From Lateolabrax maculatus (lineage: Eukaryota > Chordata > Actinopteri > Acropomatiformes > Lateolabracidae), in contig CM062213.1 of assembly GCA_031216445.1 (NCBI GenBank), forward strand, positions 2,499,501-2,563,500: a stretch of DNA of 64,000 nt, given 5' to 3'. Below, in pieces: positions 44,992-57,075 of this stretch (the stretch's first letter is position 1; each line of letters begins with the position of its first letter). The notes beneath the pieces were generated by a model. It was not told the origin of the DNA and ran no database searches. It saw nothing but the letters and a program-made list of their open reading frames with translations. The position numbers and the translations under genes are program-made.

Positions 44992-46789
44992 AATATGCAT
45001 GTACACAAATACACACTCTCAAAGCACAGGCACGAACACATATGAAGCACACTCACACCCCAGAGGCGTCCTCTTACAAACAGCTCACTGTAACTGCCCA
45101 CTTAAAGCTTAAAACCACAAAACAAGCCAAGCCACAGAATTAACCTCAGACAAAACCACAGAAGAAGAATTAAAAACCTGAAATGGTCGTTTCTGTGGGG
45201 ACGACCACGCTCAGTGGCAGCCATCTCTTTTTCAACATGACCACATTAGAAAAAATGTTTTTATATATTTGACTATTTACACTTCATTAAATTATGAAAA
45301 TACATCTTGAGAATTTGACTTTCAGATGCCAAATGGGTGATGTGGATTTGATGTGGATGTGGAGGACCTGAAGTTGACCAATAAGAACCTTCTGATCAGA
45401 ATATACTGAGATAAAATGAAACATGATGAAGCTATGAACCAACTAAGTCATCATCCCAAATAAATAAATCATAAATCTCACACGGATGTTAACTTCTCCA
45501 CCTCCGTTAAAGTGGACGGTGTCCCAAATCAGGCTGCCTAGTTCTCGAAACAGCTTGTAACACTATGTTTTTATTCTCTCAATATTATTATTATTATTGT
45601 ATTGAAATATGACTTTTTTTCTTGTAAAGTTATGAATTCTTTTCTTAAAGTTTTTTTTTCCTTCTTTTCTTTATTTTCAAAATATTGCAACTTTTTCTGA
45701 AAATATTACAACTCTGATCGTGAAATATTGCAATTTTGTTAGTAAGACTTTATTTTGGAAATCTCTGATTATTATTTTCACTCAACAATGACCCTAATAC
45801 TCCATCGTACTTAGATTATACCAGATAAACAATGAGATACAACAGAGCAAATATCATTGTTCTGAAATCACGTTGAGACACCGAACAGTTAAATGCTCCT
45901 GTTTGAACATCAGATAGTTCAGATCCTTTGCAGCAGTGTGTAAAGATGTGTGTCTCATGTCAGTCGTGTGTGGGAACGCTGACACTGGGGGGCCGTTTCC
46001 TCATTTCCTTCCTGCTCTGTCCCGATTGGCTCGGACACATTCTTCTTCTTCTTCACTTGTTTTTCAGCTGTCAGACCCCAGCACTCGAACTCAATCTGTC
46101 TCCTGGAGTATGTCTTTATCTTTCGCTTGTCAAAGGGTGACAATGTTAGACAACGAGTCTGGCTTTTCTATTGTTAATACTGCTAGTATAGTCAACAGAG
46201 ACTGTTCCTGAACACACACACACAAACACACACACACACACACAACATTAAGACAATGGTGTTGTTTTAGTTTTTATTGTTTAGTTGGGAATAGTATTGC
46301 CAGAGTGTGTGTGTGTGTGTGTGTCTGCATGTAGGGGGTCATGGCTGTGTGAGAGGCTCGTTGTTTGGTTGGTATTTAATTGCCGCAGCCTGGTTTTCAT
46401 TGACAGTCCCATCAGACTCTTTACACTTAGCAGCTCTCCAGTTTTATGTTCGTACACATGCAGGTCCAGCTGCCGAGGGTTTAGAGAGGATTAACACTCG
46501 CAGGAACACCAGCTCTAACTAAAGCTGTGCAGCCACCGGGAACCTCTGCACGGCGTCGCTTCTTCCCGGGACGAGGGATGAGTGTTCATGTTCCTGCGTG
46601 GTCATCGTCCACCGTACATGCTGCAGATACAGTGGTGCTAAGTGACCGCTTTGTTACTGTTGCTACGCCTGTCAGGGCTTCACACACATGCACTTTACCG
46701 TGATAACGGCGCAATTTAGCTTTTTTTGAATTTTCTTTTATTTCAATGTCATTTCAATATTTTTCTAACATTTTTTTGATTATAGGATT

Positions 46790-46860
46790 TTAAAAACATT
46801 AAAGAAAATAATTGTCTGAGAAACCGATAATGAAAATAACAACATGTTGGAGCTTTAAAG
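46790..46860 (+). repeat. AGCTGCAAC-type MITE end fragment
   Basis: AAGAAAATAATTGTCTGAGA, CCGATAATGAAAATAACAAC and TGTTGGAGCTTTA resemble the right end of the family seen at 22510-22918. Confidence 0.4.
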
Positions 46861-47298
46861 TACCAAGGAGGCCTAGAGGTCTGTGAAGTTTCTCAGGGTC
46901 TGATTTGAGTCTGCACTTTCTTCATCCAACATGTTTTGGCAAAGGTCCGTCTTTAGAACCACAAAGCAACATCATTTCACCACGGAGTGAAGCCAATAAG
47001 CTGATAATGTGTTGATAAGAGAGCAAACAGAAAACACGGTTAGCCCTGTCAGGCCCTGTAGTCGACCGTAAGACGACAAGCGGATGATAACTAGCTCTGG
47101 TTTGGCTCTGCGACTAAACTCATGATGAATGTTTACTGGCCCAGTTGGGTCCTATATGACAGATCAGCATCTGAGTGAGCCTTGGATAGCCTTGTTTAGC
47201 CCTGTAGTGGAAAATATTAACAGGGGTCGGTCATAGCGTGTGAATAATAATAATCTATGTTCAGCAAAACGTGAGTGGAGCGTTAAACTCCCAAACAG

Positions 47299-47310
47299 TG
47301 TGTGTGTGTG

Positions 47311-47345
<35 letters not shown>
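47299..47345 (+). repeat. (GT)n microsatellite
   Basis: About 47 bp with GC interruptions. Confidence 0.9.
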
Positions 47346-47348
<3 letters not shown>

Positions 47349-47631
47349 CACTCATCATACATTGTCAGTCATCTATATGGTTCATATTTTCCACTGGTTG
47401 CAGTTGTGGAGCAAATAACCTGTTAAAGCACACAAGTACACACACACCTATTGCATGCCCCCCCCCAAAAAAACACACATGCATACGCACAGAGTTGATT
47501 TACAGGTGGTGTTAAGTATGACTAATGGCGTCGTTTGTTTTGCTGTCATGTTATTTCCCTGCAGTGCTGTGGAAATAGCTGGCACGTCACCTATTAGAGC
47601 TGATAATGACTTCATCTCTCACTGCTTTTCT

Positions 47632-47654
47632 GTGTGTGTGTGTGTGTGTGTGTG

Positions 47655-47701
<47 letters not shown>
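47632..47701 (+). repeat. (GT)n microsatellite
   Basis: About 70 bp with one GAGG interruption near 47654. Confidence 0.95.
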
Positions 47702-47703
<2 letters not shown>

Positions 47704-48164
47704 AGAGAGAGAGGACGAGAGGGGGAGCAAGAGAGTTTGTTTGCGTGAGAGAAAAAGTACTGAGGTGTGAGCGAGAAACAGAAAGCGGGTGAGAGGGGGA
47801 GGAAATAAGATGGGGAGAGAATCAAAGAGAGTGAAGGATGAAAACAAGATGGAGAAAAGTTCTTTATTGTTTATTCATTCGTTCATGATGAAAAGGGTCA
47901 GTTGATTGTGTTGTACTGCAAACATACTTACAATTATCTTTCTGATAGCTTTCTTAGCTTCTCAGCTTACCACAGAAAATCCAGGATGCTTACTGACCAG
48001 ATGTGTAAATAATAATGACAAAAAACATTTATACACCTCTTCCCACACATAAAGTGGTATTTATAAAAACACTGTGTGCAGTGAGAATGACCAGAGTGTC
48101 GCACCAGGATTGGTTCCGGTATAGCAGATTGTCCGATGGTTGTTACGTTATCAATACCACCACC

Positions 48165-48300
48165 TTTTTTTGTTTTTAGAAAGGTTAAAAATACAGGAGA
48201 TTTACGGGAAAATATTCAAACGAGAAGACAGTGGGAGAGAAATGTAAAATACGGGAGAATCCCAGGAAAAACGGGAGGGCTGACAGGTATGCAACTGTGA
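48165..48300 (+). repeat. dispersed repeat fragment (ACGGGAG type)
   Basis: Contains ATACAGGAGATTTACGGGAA, GAAGACAGTGGGAGAGAAAT and AAAAACGGGAGGGCTGACAG. I recall this as a degraded teleost transposon fragment. Family unknown. Confidence 0.4.
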
Positions 48301-48986
48301 GACGCCAGTTAACCTAACCTGCATAAGGGTCATGACAGCAGCATATCAGTGATTTAAGAAATAACGTGAAGATATTTCCTACATGGCATCACAAACTGAG
48401 CAAGTTTGTTTACCAACAGTGCAAGATAATAAGAAATCTAAATTATCATTCATATTCATGCTAAAAGGAAAAGTTCTATGACTGTCTGAACCAAAAGTCA
48501 TGGCAAATCCAGTAGTTATTATTATATTTGGACCACAGTTGTAGACTGAGCGACAGAAAGGCTGACACTGCCTTCCATAGAGCCATGCTGCTAGTGTGGC
48601 TAAGAATGATCTTTTGCTTTCTAGTAGAAGATCAATGCATCTGAGGTGTTAAAACATGTCAGACGAACACACTCACAGTAAACTCCCACAGCTGCAGCTG
48701 CAAGTGAAAACACTCCTCAGACTGCTGCAGTCCAACTGACTGATGGGCCATTCTCGAGCCAAAAGTTGGCTCAGTCCAACTAGATGACTCAGGTAATCTG
48801 AAGACACATTAAAAATCCATATTGGGGATCAATCGCTGGCTGTGTACAGTAGTATTCCTCCTTGTCTGGTGATTATAGTCGACTTTGACTGTGAATAGAG
48901 GAGACCAGGGTTCAAATCCCATTCAGTCTATAAATATGACACGTTCCTCCATTTTTACTCCAGCTCAGAGCAACTTCATTTTTATA

Positions 48987-49000
48987 TATGTATGTATGTA

Positions 49001-49048
<48 letters not shown>
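48987..49048 (+). repeat. compound (TATG)n(TG)n microsatellite
   Basis: Four to five TATG units run directly into a (TG)n tract. Confidence 0.9.
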
Positions 49049-49052
<4 letters not shown>

Positions 49053-49173
49053 AATGGCAGATATGCCTGGGCTCTGTGCAGGAGTATGGGTGTTTGTGAG
49101 AGTGTTTTTGTGGGTGTGAGCAGGCAAGTGCAAGTATGAACGCTCCTGCATGTCGACATAAAGTCAGTGTGAT

Positions 49174-49174
49174 G

Positions 49175-49220
<46 letters not shown>
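49174..49220 (+). repeat. (GT)n microsatellite
   Basis: Perfect run of about 47 bp. Confidence 0.95.
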
Positions 49221-49221
<1 letters not shown>

Positions 49222-49409
49222 CCCCCTGTCCAGAAGTTGAGGAAACAGTAGGTGGCAGGTATAATATGTAGCGGAGCACAGAGGTTAGGCCGGCCGCCGA
49301 GGGAAGGAGTGTGTGAGTGAGAGAAAAGAGAAACCTCATCCAGGTTATTGTAGAGAGCTTGTCAGGATTTATTAGGCAAGGTAAGCACACTGAGTCCCTG
49401 GCCTGTCGT

Positions 49410-49411
<2 letters not shown>

Positions 49412-49449
<38 letters not shown>
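49412..49449 (+). repeat. (CA)n microsatellite
   Basis: Perfect run of about 38 bp, complementary to 49174-49220. Confidence 0.95.
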
Positions 49450-49452
<3 letters not shown>

Positions 49453-49678
49453 TCTTTCCCTTCTCTCTACGACACACACATGCACACACACTCTCTGCCT
49501 CTCTGCTGAAACACACACAGACACACACACATACACTCACACACAGTCGAGTCATAAAGCGGCTCCAGATAACTTAAGCTGAGTAGAGGGACTCAATGAC
49601 ATCATGACAGCTACAGGGCAGCGCTGCCTTTTCCATGTTTTCCTTTGCCGGAGCGAAAGTTTACCTTCTCCACAATGA

Positions 49679-49711
49679 AGGAGGAGGAGGAGGAGGAGGA
49701 GGAGGAGGAGG
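49679..49711 (+). repeat. (GGA)n microsatellite
   Basis: Eleven GGA units. Not in a supported coding frame. Confidence 0.9.
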
Positions 49712-50264
49712 AAGAGGAGCAGAAAGGGAAAAAAGAGGCGTGATAGGGAAGGATAGAAAGGGAAGAGCCATAAATTAAATTACCAATCGAACTGAGCTGG
49801 AAGCATGTTGTTAGTGCTACTTTATAAAAAATGAAGACCACATTTCCAGTTAACTGTATGGACACTTATGACTTATGACTTAATCCATTTGCTAGAAAAA
49901 TCACGATGATGACGATGAGTCAGGGGGTGACGGTGGGAATTTGGATAGCAGCAGGGTGTGACTTAGGTAAGACAGAATGACGGTAAAGTTAGACAGGATA
50001 GCGGATATATTGTACTTCGGAAAAACAGCCACCTGTTCACACTCCTCTTATCCACCCGAGCCCGACACCGATGGCGGGTTGGTTACCAGTTTAGCAGCCC
50101 TTTATCTATTACTCTTTACCTCTATTCCAATCATACTGTTAGATAACTATTTCAACCCTTCAGGCCAGGCTGAAGAGACTGAGGGGGCTTCAGGATTTTG
50201 TGCCCAGGGGCCTCTGCATTCTCAGTCTGGGCTTGAACACGACATGTACTGCATCTATACTTTT

Positions 50265-50435
50265 GCTGTGTTGCTCCTCCTGAGGTTTCTTCAATTTCTT
50301 TCCCCTTTTAAAGGTTTTTTTGGGGGGAGTTTTCCCCTTAAGAATCAAAAGTCTAATTATAAAGGGTGTCATATGCTGTGTGGATTCTAAAGCTCTTTGG
50401 GCCATACAAGTAAAACTGACTTGACTTGGTTCTGT
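50265..50435 (+). repeat. family G 3' end
   Basis: Contains GCTCCTCCTGAGGTTTCTTC, AAAGGTTTTTTTGGGGGGAG and GGGCCATACAAGTAAAACTG followed by ACTTGACTTGG. It shares its ending with 38695-38790. The 137-codon open frame overlapping it is not a gene. Confidence 0.6.
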
Positions 50436-50924
50436 TAAAACAAACTCTGGTGTGTTTGCCAGTTTATTTTGGTTAATTTAGGCGTAAAAGCTGTCCAAGT
50501 GAACTCTGTTCCGGTTTGTTCATGGTGTGAAAGCAAACGGACAAACCGCAGGATTTTATTTTAATCCATCTGCAGATAGTGTTCAGGAAGAAATCTTATA
50601 ATAGAGGATTTGTACATCTGTGTATTTATGCAAAGGACCGAGTGTAAGCATCTTGTTTGGTTTGTTTTATACTTCATGAACATGTACTGTGGCAGTACAT
50701 GGCAAGCTCATTAAAAAGTGTGTGACGCCAGCGATCCCACAGTGTAAAAAACATGCGGTTGATTTGCAGTCCAATAATCCAAATCATGCTCATAATCACT
50801 TATTTTGCTGCAGCTCTTTGTGACCCCAGAGAAGATAAATAAACACACCAGGTTGAGTAAAGTGCTGCGTGAGCTCCTGTCAGTCATCAGGACTTAACAT
50901 CGTCCTCACAATACTCTTACATCA

Positions 50925-51575
50925 GTGTTGGAAAGTAACTAAGAATGTTTTTTCTAATACCATATGTGCAATTTTTTGATATATACAATAGTATAAAGTG
51001 TAATAACAGTGGCAGCTCAGGCTGTCAGGGGGCCAGGGGACAAAAAGGACACCACCTAACCCCACATCCTTTGGAGTCCTTTGGAGAAATCAGTCTACAG
51101 GCTGTTAAAGGCAACAGAGAAAGTCGGGGCAGGTCTCATTTTTTAAGTTACATTATATTATAATAATACAAAGCAATTAATACATGTAAAAACTTACATA
51201 TAGTACCTTTGACTGTTTAACCATTTAGAGACACGTAGAGGCCAACTAATCTTTAGGGGTGTAGTGCAGCTTATATGGCCCTGCATCACGTTTTCTCTAC
51301 TGGAAGGGCACCGTGGAGGGCACTTTATCACATTGTCTTACACATTACAGTGTTTTTTTTGCACATTGGGTCACCGTGGAGGGCACTTTATCAAGTTTTC
51401 TCTACCATAGGGGTAAACAAGAGGGCGCTTTTTTGCGTTTAAGTACATTAAACTTGCATTTACTGTAAGTAAATTTGATGATAATGCTTCTGTGTTTTGC
51501 ACATTGTGAATGCAGGACTTGTAATGGAGAAGTTTTACAGTGTAGTATTGCCACTTAAAAGATTGAGACTCTGTC
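50925..51575. repeat. fragments of the TACTTAAGT-type family
   Basis: CATCAGTGTTGGAAAGTAAC at the left and AATGCAGGACTTGTAATGGA with GTGTAGTATTGCCACTTAAA near 51510-51560 resemble the family's ends. The middle is unrelated and includes a repeated GGAGGGCACTTTATCA (51315 and 51376), so boundaries are unsure. Confidence 0.35.
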
Positions 51576-53045
51576 ACAGAACGAAAAGAAGGAGGGAAAG
51601 AAATGTGACAAGGCAGCAAAGAGAGAGAGAGTCTGTCTCACTTTGTGTGATTTATTCAAGAAGAAATACAGGCTGAATGACAGAGAAGTGGAAGTGAGAC
51701 AGACAGAAAGAGCTCATATCGTTTTATAGAAGCTGGATACAAACCCCCACAGTTTGTCCTCACGTAACGAGCCTATATGACCCCCTCAAGCTGTCAACAC
51801 TCGGCTCATATTAACACACTCACCTCTCTGCTCGGCTTCCCAAAGGCTTCTTACATTAACGCAGTGCTATTGTGCGGCAGGTCAGAGGGGGTAAGTGAGT
51901 ATCGGAGCCGTGCATTTGGGAAATTGCACCGCAGGTTAGTGAGTTTGCCTTATTGTGGGATATAATGGCCATTTTATGACTTAGTCATTAGTCTACTCCC
52001 AGGAAAGTGTTGACATTACAGGCGCACTGACAAGGCGACACGAGAGGCGTCACTCTGACTGCATTTTCCAAATCTCAAGATTTGTTTTTTGGGGCATTTT
52101 GTGGATTTTATTTGACAGTGGAGAGAGACAGGAGAACAGGTCAGGGCAGCAAAATGGCACATGACCAACTGAGGCAACACTATACATTTAGTCTCTATTC
52201 AAAACACATGATTGGGCTTTTGCAAAATATATTTTAATCACGTTACAAGCAATTTATTATAGTAACAGTACTTATAAAGGCATCCTTCACAAGCATTCAC
52301 ACAGAAGAATACTGCTGACAACAGTAGAGCAACAACAACAGTAAAGCTTGCAGCTGAAGTTAAGAACTTGCTCATGCTGCACAAGGTACAAGGATGTCAA
52401 GACACCTGACATCCTTTCAGATCTTTAAATCTCCATGAATTAAATCACTACAACTTGTTGAGTGACATGCTACACACAGAACAGAGGTAATGAGTTCTAA
52501 TTGGTTAACAGAAAATATAACGAACCAATCAGAGAACATGATGTTGAAACTGCAGCTTCAGTTCTTCACATACTTCACTTAATTAACAGGTGAATTACTT
52601 ATTTTGTAAGGTTCTCAAAAACATACAAATTGCACAAAATTACTGGTGAGCTTCAGTTGATCTTGATGGGCAGTTTGTTGACGTGTGTGAAAACACAGAA
52701 GTGGTCAGCCTTGAACTGATTACAGCACAAGTTTGATTCCTCTCATCTCTCTATCCGGCTCGAAATTGAGTTTGATACAAACAACTTGTGCACGCATGTA
52801 CAGACGCACGTACAGACGCACCTTTGTTTCTTCCAAAACTGTTTCTGGGAAGAGTTGAAGTGACTCTGAAATCATCATATTGAACATTTGGCACTGCAAC
52901 ACTGAAATCAATAACACTGACCAGAACAGACATCTGCTCGACAGGGTGGTCCAGCACACCTTGTCATCACCAGGGGAAACACGGGCACACTCTCACACAC
53001 ACACACACACACACACAGACACACACACACACATACAAACAAACA

Positions 53046-53083
<38 letters not shown>

Positions 53084-53091
53084 AACAAACA

Positions 53092-53133
<42 letters not shown>

Positions 53134-54673
53134 TAGTTTACCTCTCATTGTCCGGGTTTTAAGTGGGTTTGACAGGAAGGCCGGATTACACCGCTATTGT
53201 CTTTCTTGGCATTTCCATCCCATAATAATATTATGACACTTTTATCTAAACACTGGAACAGATACACATGCACACAAATACATAATGCATGCACACAAGC
53301 TGAGCCTAGAGGACGGTTCATTTACACGTAACATTTTATTCATTCCCAACGTGTGACTCAATTCACATCAACTGCAGCTGATGATTTCTTGTGAAATCGG
53401 GCGACTCTTGACCTGCTGCCTGCGTCCACATGGTACCGAACTTCAACTGAGGTACTGCTGACGCATCATGAGTCACCGGAGACATTATAACCACATTTAG
53501 ACTTATAATCATCAAGAACGGGAAAGTAGAAGCTGTTTTATTACTGTTTGTTCCATCTCGATTGAAAATGAACCCACCTAATCATGTAATCAAAGCAATC
53601 ATCCACAAAATGTTGAACATGATGAGTCAGAAAGATGGGACTTTAATCAGTGGTCAACAGTAGAAAACTGTGGTTGCAATATGATGCACCAATAATTTGC
53701 ACAATGCCACGAGATGAAACTCTGAAACACAAATCACATGTTGTGGACACGAATAATGTGAAAAGTGCATTCCTCTGCCCAAAGGAGAAGGTTTGATTTC
53801 AGCTATGAAATACAAAGAAGCAAAAAAAAAAAAAAAAAATGTTATTGTGCAGGAAAATGCCTACATAAGTAAAAAAAGAAAAATCAAGTATGACTCAACT
53901 TCACATTGGAGTCGCAGGAGAGACAGAGACATGTTTTGAAATCCTTTCTCCAAACATTAAAACTTGTCACAGTTGACCCAATGTGTCCCGTTCACTTCGG
54001 ATTAGTCATGGTTAAAATCTGCTGGAGTTTCAATGGGTTTTGCCTCAGAAAGCCAAATTACTCATTTCTGTTTCACGTGGTCTTTTGGGCCAAAGAACCA
54101 TCACGGAGTCAGATGCAAAGAAAACACAGGAATTATCCTGAAACCCAAAGAGTTCATGGCTAAGTGGAAAATCCAGTGATCACGGGTTCTCTTCCAGTTG
54201 AAACTTCATCATCGTCATCACTGCATATGCAATTGCATCCCTGATTAATTCCAAACTACATTTAAAAAAGCTCTTAAAATAGCACAAATGTCATTTACTT
54301 TTCTCCAAACAGTTACTGCAGCATGATTAAAGTATTTTTTTAACCAAACTGCCCAATATTTACCTCATGGTCCTTCATTTTTCACCAGGTCCATCCAGCC
54401 AACAACTGACATCACATTCAATGTTTTAAACCTCCTCTCAAAAGCTATTTATTCTCAAAGGTATTTTAATGACGCTTCCTTTCCCTCATTCGGTCTTACT
54501 CTTAAACAACTTATTCTTGTCTTCAATTCAAATATTAAAACAGATGCTTTTAATCGTCTTTTGAAGCTCTTTTTGCTTTGTAAAGTTTTACTTGCGTAGG
54601 CAAATGGAACAAATCCCAATTTTACCAATCACACACCAGATTCAAGCTGCTCTGTAATGAAATCAAGGTGCAG
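51576..54673. other. no gene recognised
   Basis: Unique sequence with one compound CA array and a poly(A) run at about 53823-53839. The block 51780-51990 has an even base mix and may be a conserved non-coding element. Confidence 0.5.
52995..53130 (+). repeat. compound (CA)n with internal duplication
   Basis: CA tracts are separated by two copies of ACATACAAACAAACACAAAC (near 53032 and 53078), showing duplication of an interrupted block. Confidence 0.9.
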
Positions 54674-55086
54674 TTAAAGGTGCCCTGTGAAGTTTCCTTG
54701 TAAACAAACAAAAGTTCTATTTACATTTAGTGTTTCTAGCCGAAACTCGTGCGTGCATCTTCGAGGTCTAAGAAACATTTAACATATTTGCAAAGCTGTT
54801 TTTTTTTCACATTTTGTTTGCTTTGTTTGCATCCATGTTTAGTTGCTTCCGTCTTCTTCTTCTCTGCCTTTGTTGGTGCATTGCCGCCACCTGTAGATCA
54901 GTGGAATACTGTGAAACCAATGGGACAGCTGAGTATCGTGTCACAAACAAAGCCCAAACAGAGACCTGCTCATACGTATCATAATAATATGACATAAATA
55001 ATATTATATTCTAAATGTTTTCATATAAAACAGCTCCATGGCACTACTAAAGGCACAAAAAGAAAAACTGCACAGGTCACCTTTAA
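54674..55086. mobile_element. TTAA-flanked inverted-repeat element (piggyBac-like MITE)
   Basis: Left end TTAAAGGTGCCCTGTG and right end CACAGGTCACCTTTAA are inverted copies with one mismatch, and both include TTAA, the insertion target of piggyBac elements. The interior (413 bp in all) has GCATTGCCGCCACCTGTAG and no transposase. The 156-codon plus frame that starts inside it and continues to 55508 is not similar to anything I know. Confidence 0.7.
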
Positions 55087-55789
55087 GGAAGAGAAACATC
55101 TGTTGGGACAATGGAAAACAGGATATACATGAGCTTGAATTCAGTGCACAGATTCTCCTCGTCTTTTTGTTCTCTGTTCTCTGGGAAAGAGAGGAGAAGA
55201 GAAACAGAGAAGCATTTCTGTGGCAACCGATGGAGCTCAAACTCATTTCATCGTACTCTTCTAACCAAAGAATGCTGGTGCGAGCCTCTGTTTTAAATTG
55301 TTCCGCTTGTGTTTTCATTGGAAACAAATGCCTGTGTTTTGTTTGGGTAAAAGTCAAGGGGTCATATTCAGTAGGAATCACCAGCAGAGAATATTTTGAA
55401 ACCAAGGACAGGCGATCCAACATCACCGGGAGAATGAGGAGTGATCAGCATTTAATGCTTCTGCTCAGCTCTGGACCTCTAAACATGAGCGTGTGTGACT
55501 GTGGATAATCAACATGGATGCAACATCTGCAGCAACATCTGCTTGTTCTGCTTTTTATTTCATACATCTAGTTTTGTAACTGTTTTTGCTTATCTAGCTA
55601 AATCTTTCTTCCTAAACCTAACCAAGAGGTTTTGTTGCCTAAACTCAATCCAACGGCAACTGAAAACTGAAAAGTCTTCCCTCTTTGATGATCTTTATAC
55701 TGCCATTTGACTATTGTCACCCGGGTGCAAATAGACACTCTGTAAAATGAATTACCTCCACATTCATGTTCTCCAGAGGTTTAATCGTA

Positions 55790-56245
55790 ATATCTTTATG
55801 GAACCGCTGACTTTTCCTGTAGCATCTCCATGAGTTTGGCATTTTTGGTTTTCAGCAAAACATCTCGACAACTACTGGACGGATTGCAATTAAATTTGGT
55901 TCATGGACATTCAGGGTGGCCAGAGGATGAACTTTAGCGACTTCGGTGATCCCCTGACTCTTACTGTAGCGCCACCAGCAGGTCAAGGTTTTCACTTACC
56001 TTGTGAAATAAGGATGGGCACAAAGTTCGTGGTTCCCATAGGATGAATCCTAGTGATTTTGGTGATTTTGACTTTTTGTGTTGCATCGTGTTTTTGGTGA
56101 AATATCTTGAAAAGTAATAGTGGCACAGCCATGAAATTTTGTACATCCATTCATGGTCCAAGAGGAAGAACTCTTACTTACTTTGGTGATCTTGTGACTT
56201 TCCCTGCAGCGCCAACATCAGGTCAAACTTGTACTTTGTAAAATA
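55790..56245 (+). repeat. dispersed family F, multi-module copy
   Basis: Three successive modules: ACTACTGGACGGATTGCAAT, then GATCCCCTGACTCTTACTGT with CGCCACCAGCAGGTCAA, and finally CTTTGGTGATCTTGTGACTT with CGCCAACATCAGGTCAA. It is the longest copy in the window by module count. Confidence 0.6.
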
Positions 56246-56569
56246 CAAAGAGTGCAAACTACAAACTTTTCCTCCCATTTTACATTTTTTCCTTTCCTAC
56301 CTGCTCCCTTTGCTTTCTTTGTCTCTCACTTTCTCATCATGACTTTCTCTACCGTCTTGTTGCCCCGTCTCACCTTTCTATCTGTCATACCCTCATCCTC
56401 CTGCACCCCTCACCCTCTTTCTCCCTCTCCGAGCCCCCGGGTGAAAGAGCTCCTTTCTTCAGGCATCTCTCGTGCAGATGTCGCCTCCAGTAAACACCTC
56501 AGGGTGCTAGGGGCTCTTGTGGCTCCAGCACCTCCAAACAAAGACAGCGGTTATGTGTTGGTCTGGCTT

Positions 56570-56645
56570 TTATGTAACCTGGCAGCAGGTTAGAGAGTCT
56601 GCCCCATAATCAAAACATCACAGGTTCAATCCTTGCGGCAGCGAG
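56570..56645 (+). repeat. tRNA-derived SINE-like fragment
   Basis: GCAGGTTAGAGAGTCTGCCC resembles a pol III A box region, and CACAGGTTCAATCCTTGCGG carries a B box (GGTTCAATCC) about 40 nt later, as in tRNA-derived SINE heads. It is too degraded to fold as a functional tRNA. Confidence 0.4.
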
Positions 56646-56864
56646 TGTGTTTATGCGAGAATGTCGACATGCTTGCTGACTGTACCACTGTATACCACAA
56701 CTACTGCTAAAGGTGATACATGTAGTATTCTTATTACTCATTACCACCTTTATTCTGACACGTTATTGTTATTACCTAAAACAAACACGGCTGCAAGTGG
56801 CTGAACAGACCAGAAACCTCAATCTAACACAATCTATTGAGTTATTTTAATTTGCCATTGCAAA

Positions 56865-57075
56865 AGTCATTTTACATCTCTTGGTTGTTGTTTCGTGTGT
56901 CTTTGCAGTCACTTTGCACCTCTTTGTAGTCATTTAATGTATGTTTGTGGTCATTTTGCATCTCTTTACAGTTGTTTTGTATCTCTCTGTAGTCATTTGT
57001 TATCTCTGTTATGGTTTTATATCTCTCTGTGGTCATTTTGTATCCCACTGTAGTTGTTTTGCATCTCTTTCAGTG
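56865..57075 (+). repeat. 21-bp tandem repeat (minisatellite), about 10 units
   Basis: Units such as TTTTGCATCTCTTTACAGTTG, TTTTGTATCTCTCTGTAGTCA and TTTTATATCTCTCTGTGGTCA repeat with a 21-bp period and moderate divergence; one unit is 19 bp. No reading frame is maintained. Confidence 0.75.

Larger units (their letters stand above)
44313..48164. other. no gene recognised
   Basis: Purine-rich tracts (44600-44730), microsatellites and unique sequence around 45920-46700. No exon is supported. Confidence 0.5.

Noticed and set aside
48880..48930. B-box-like GGGTTCAAATCCC
   Set aside because: No matching A box or cloverleaf around it, so a tRNA or SINE head could not be supported.
48965..49555. 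196-codon minus-strand open frame
   Set aside because: It is made almost entirely of translated CA/GT arrays (Thr-His and Val-Cys runs).
55038..55508. 156-codon plus-strand open frame
   Set aside because: Begins inside the TTAA-flanked element and has no similarity; probably a chance frame.
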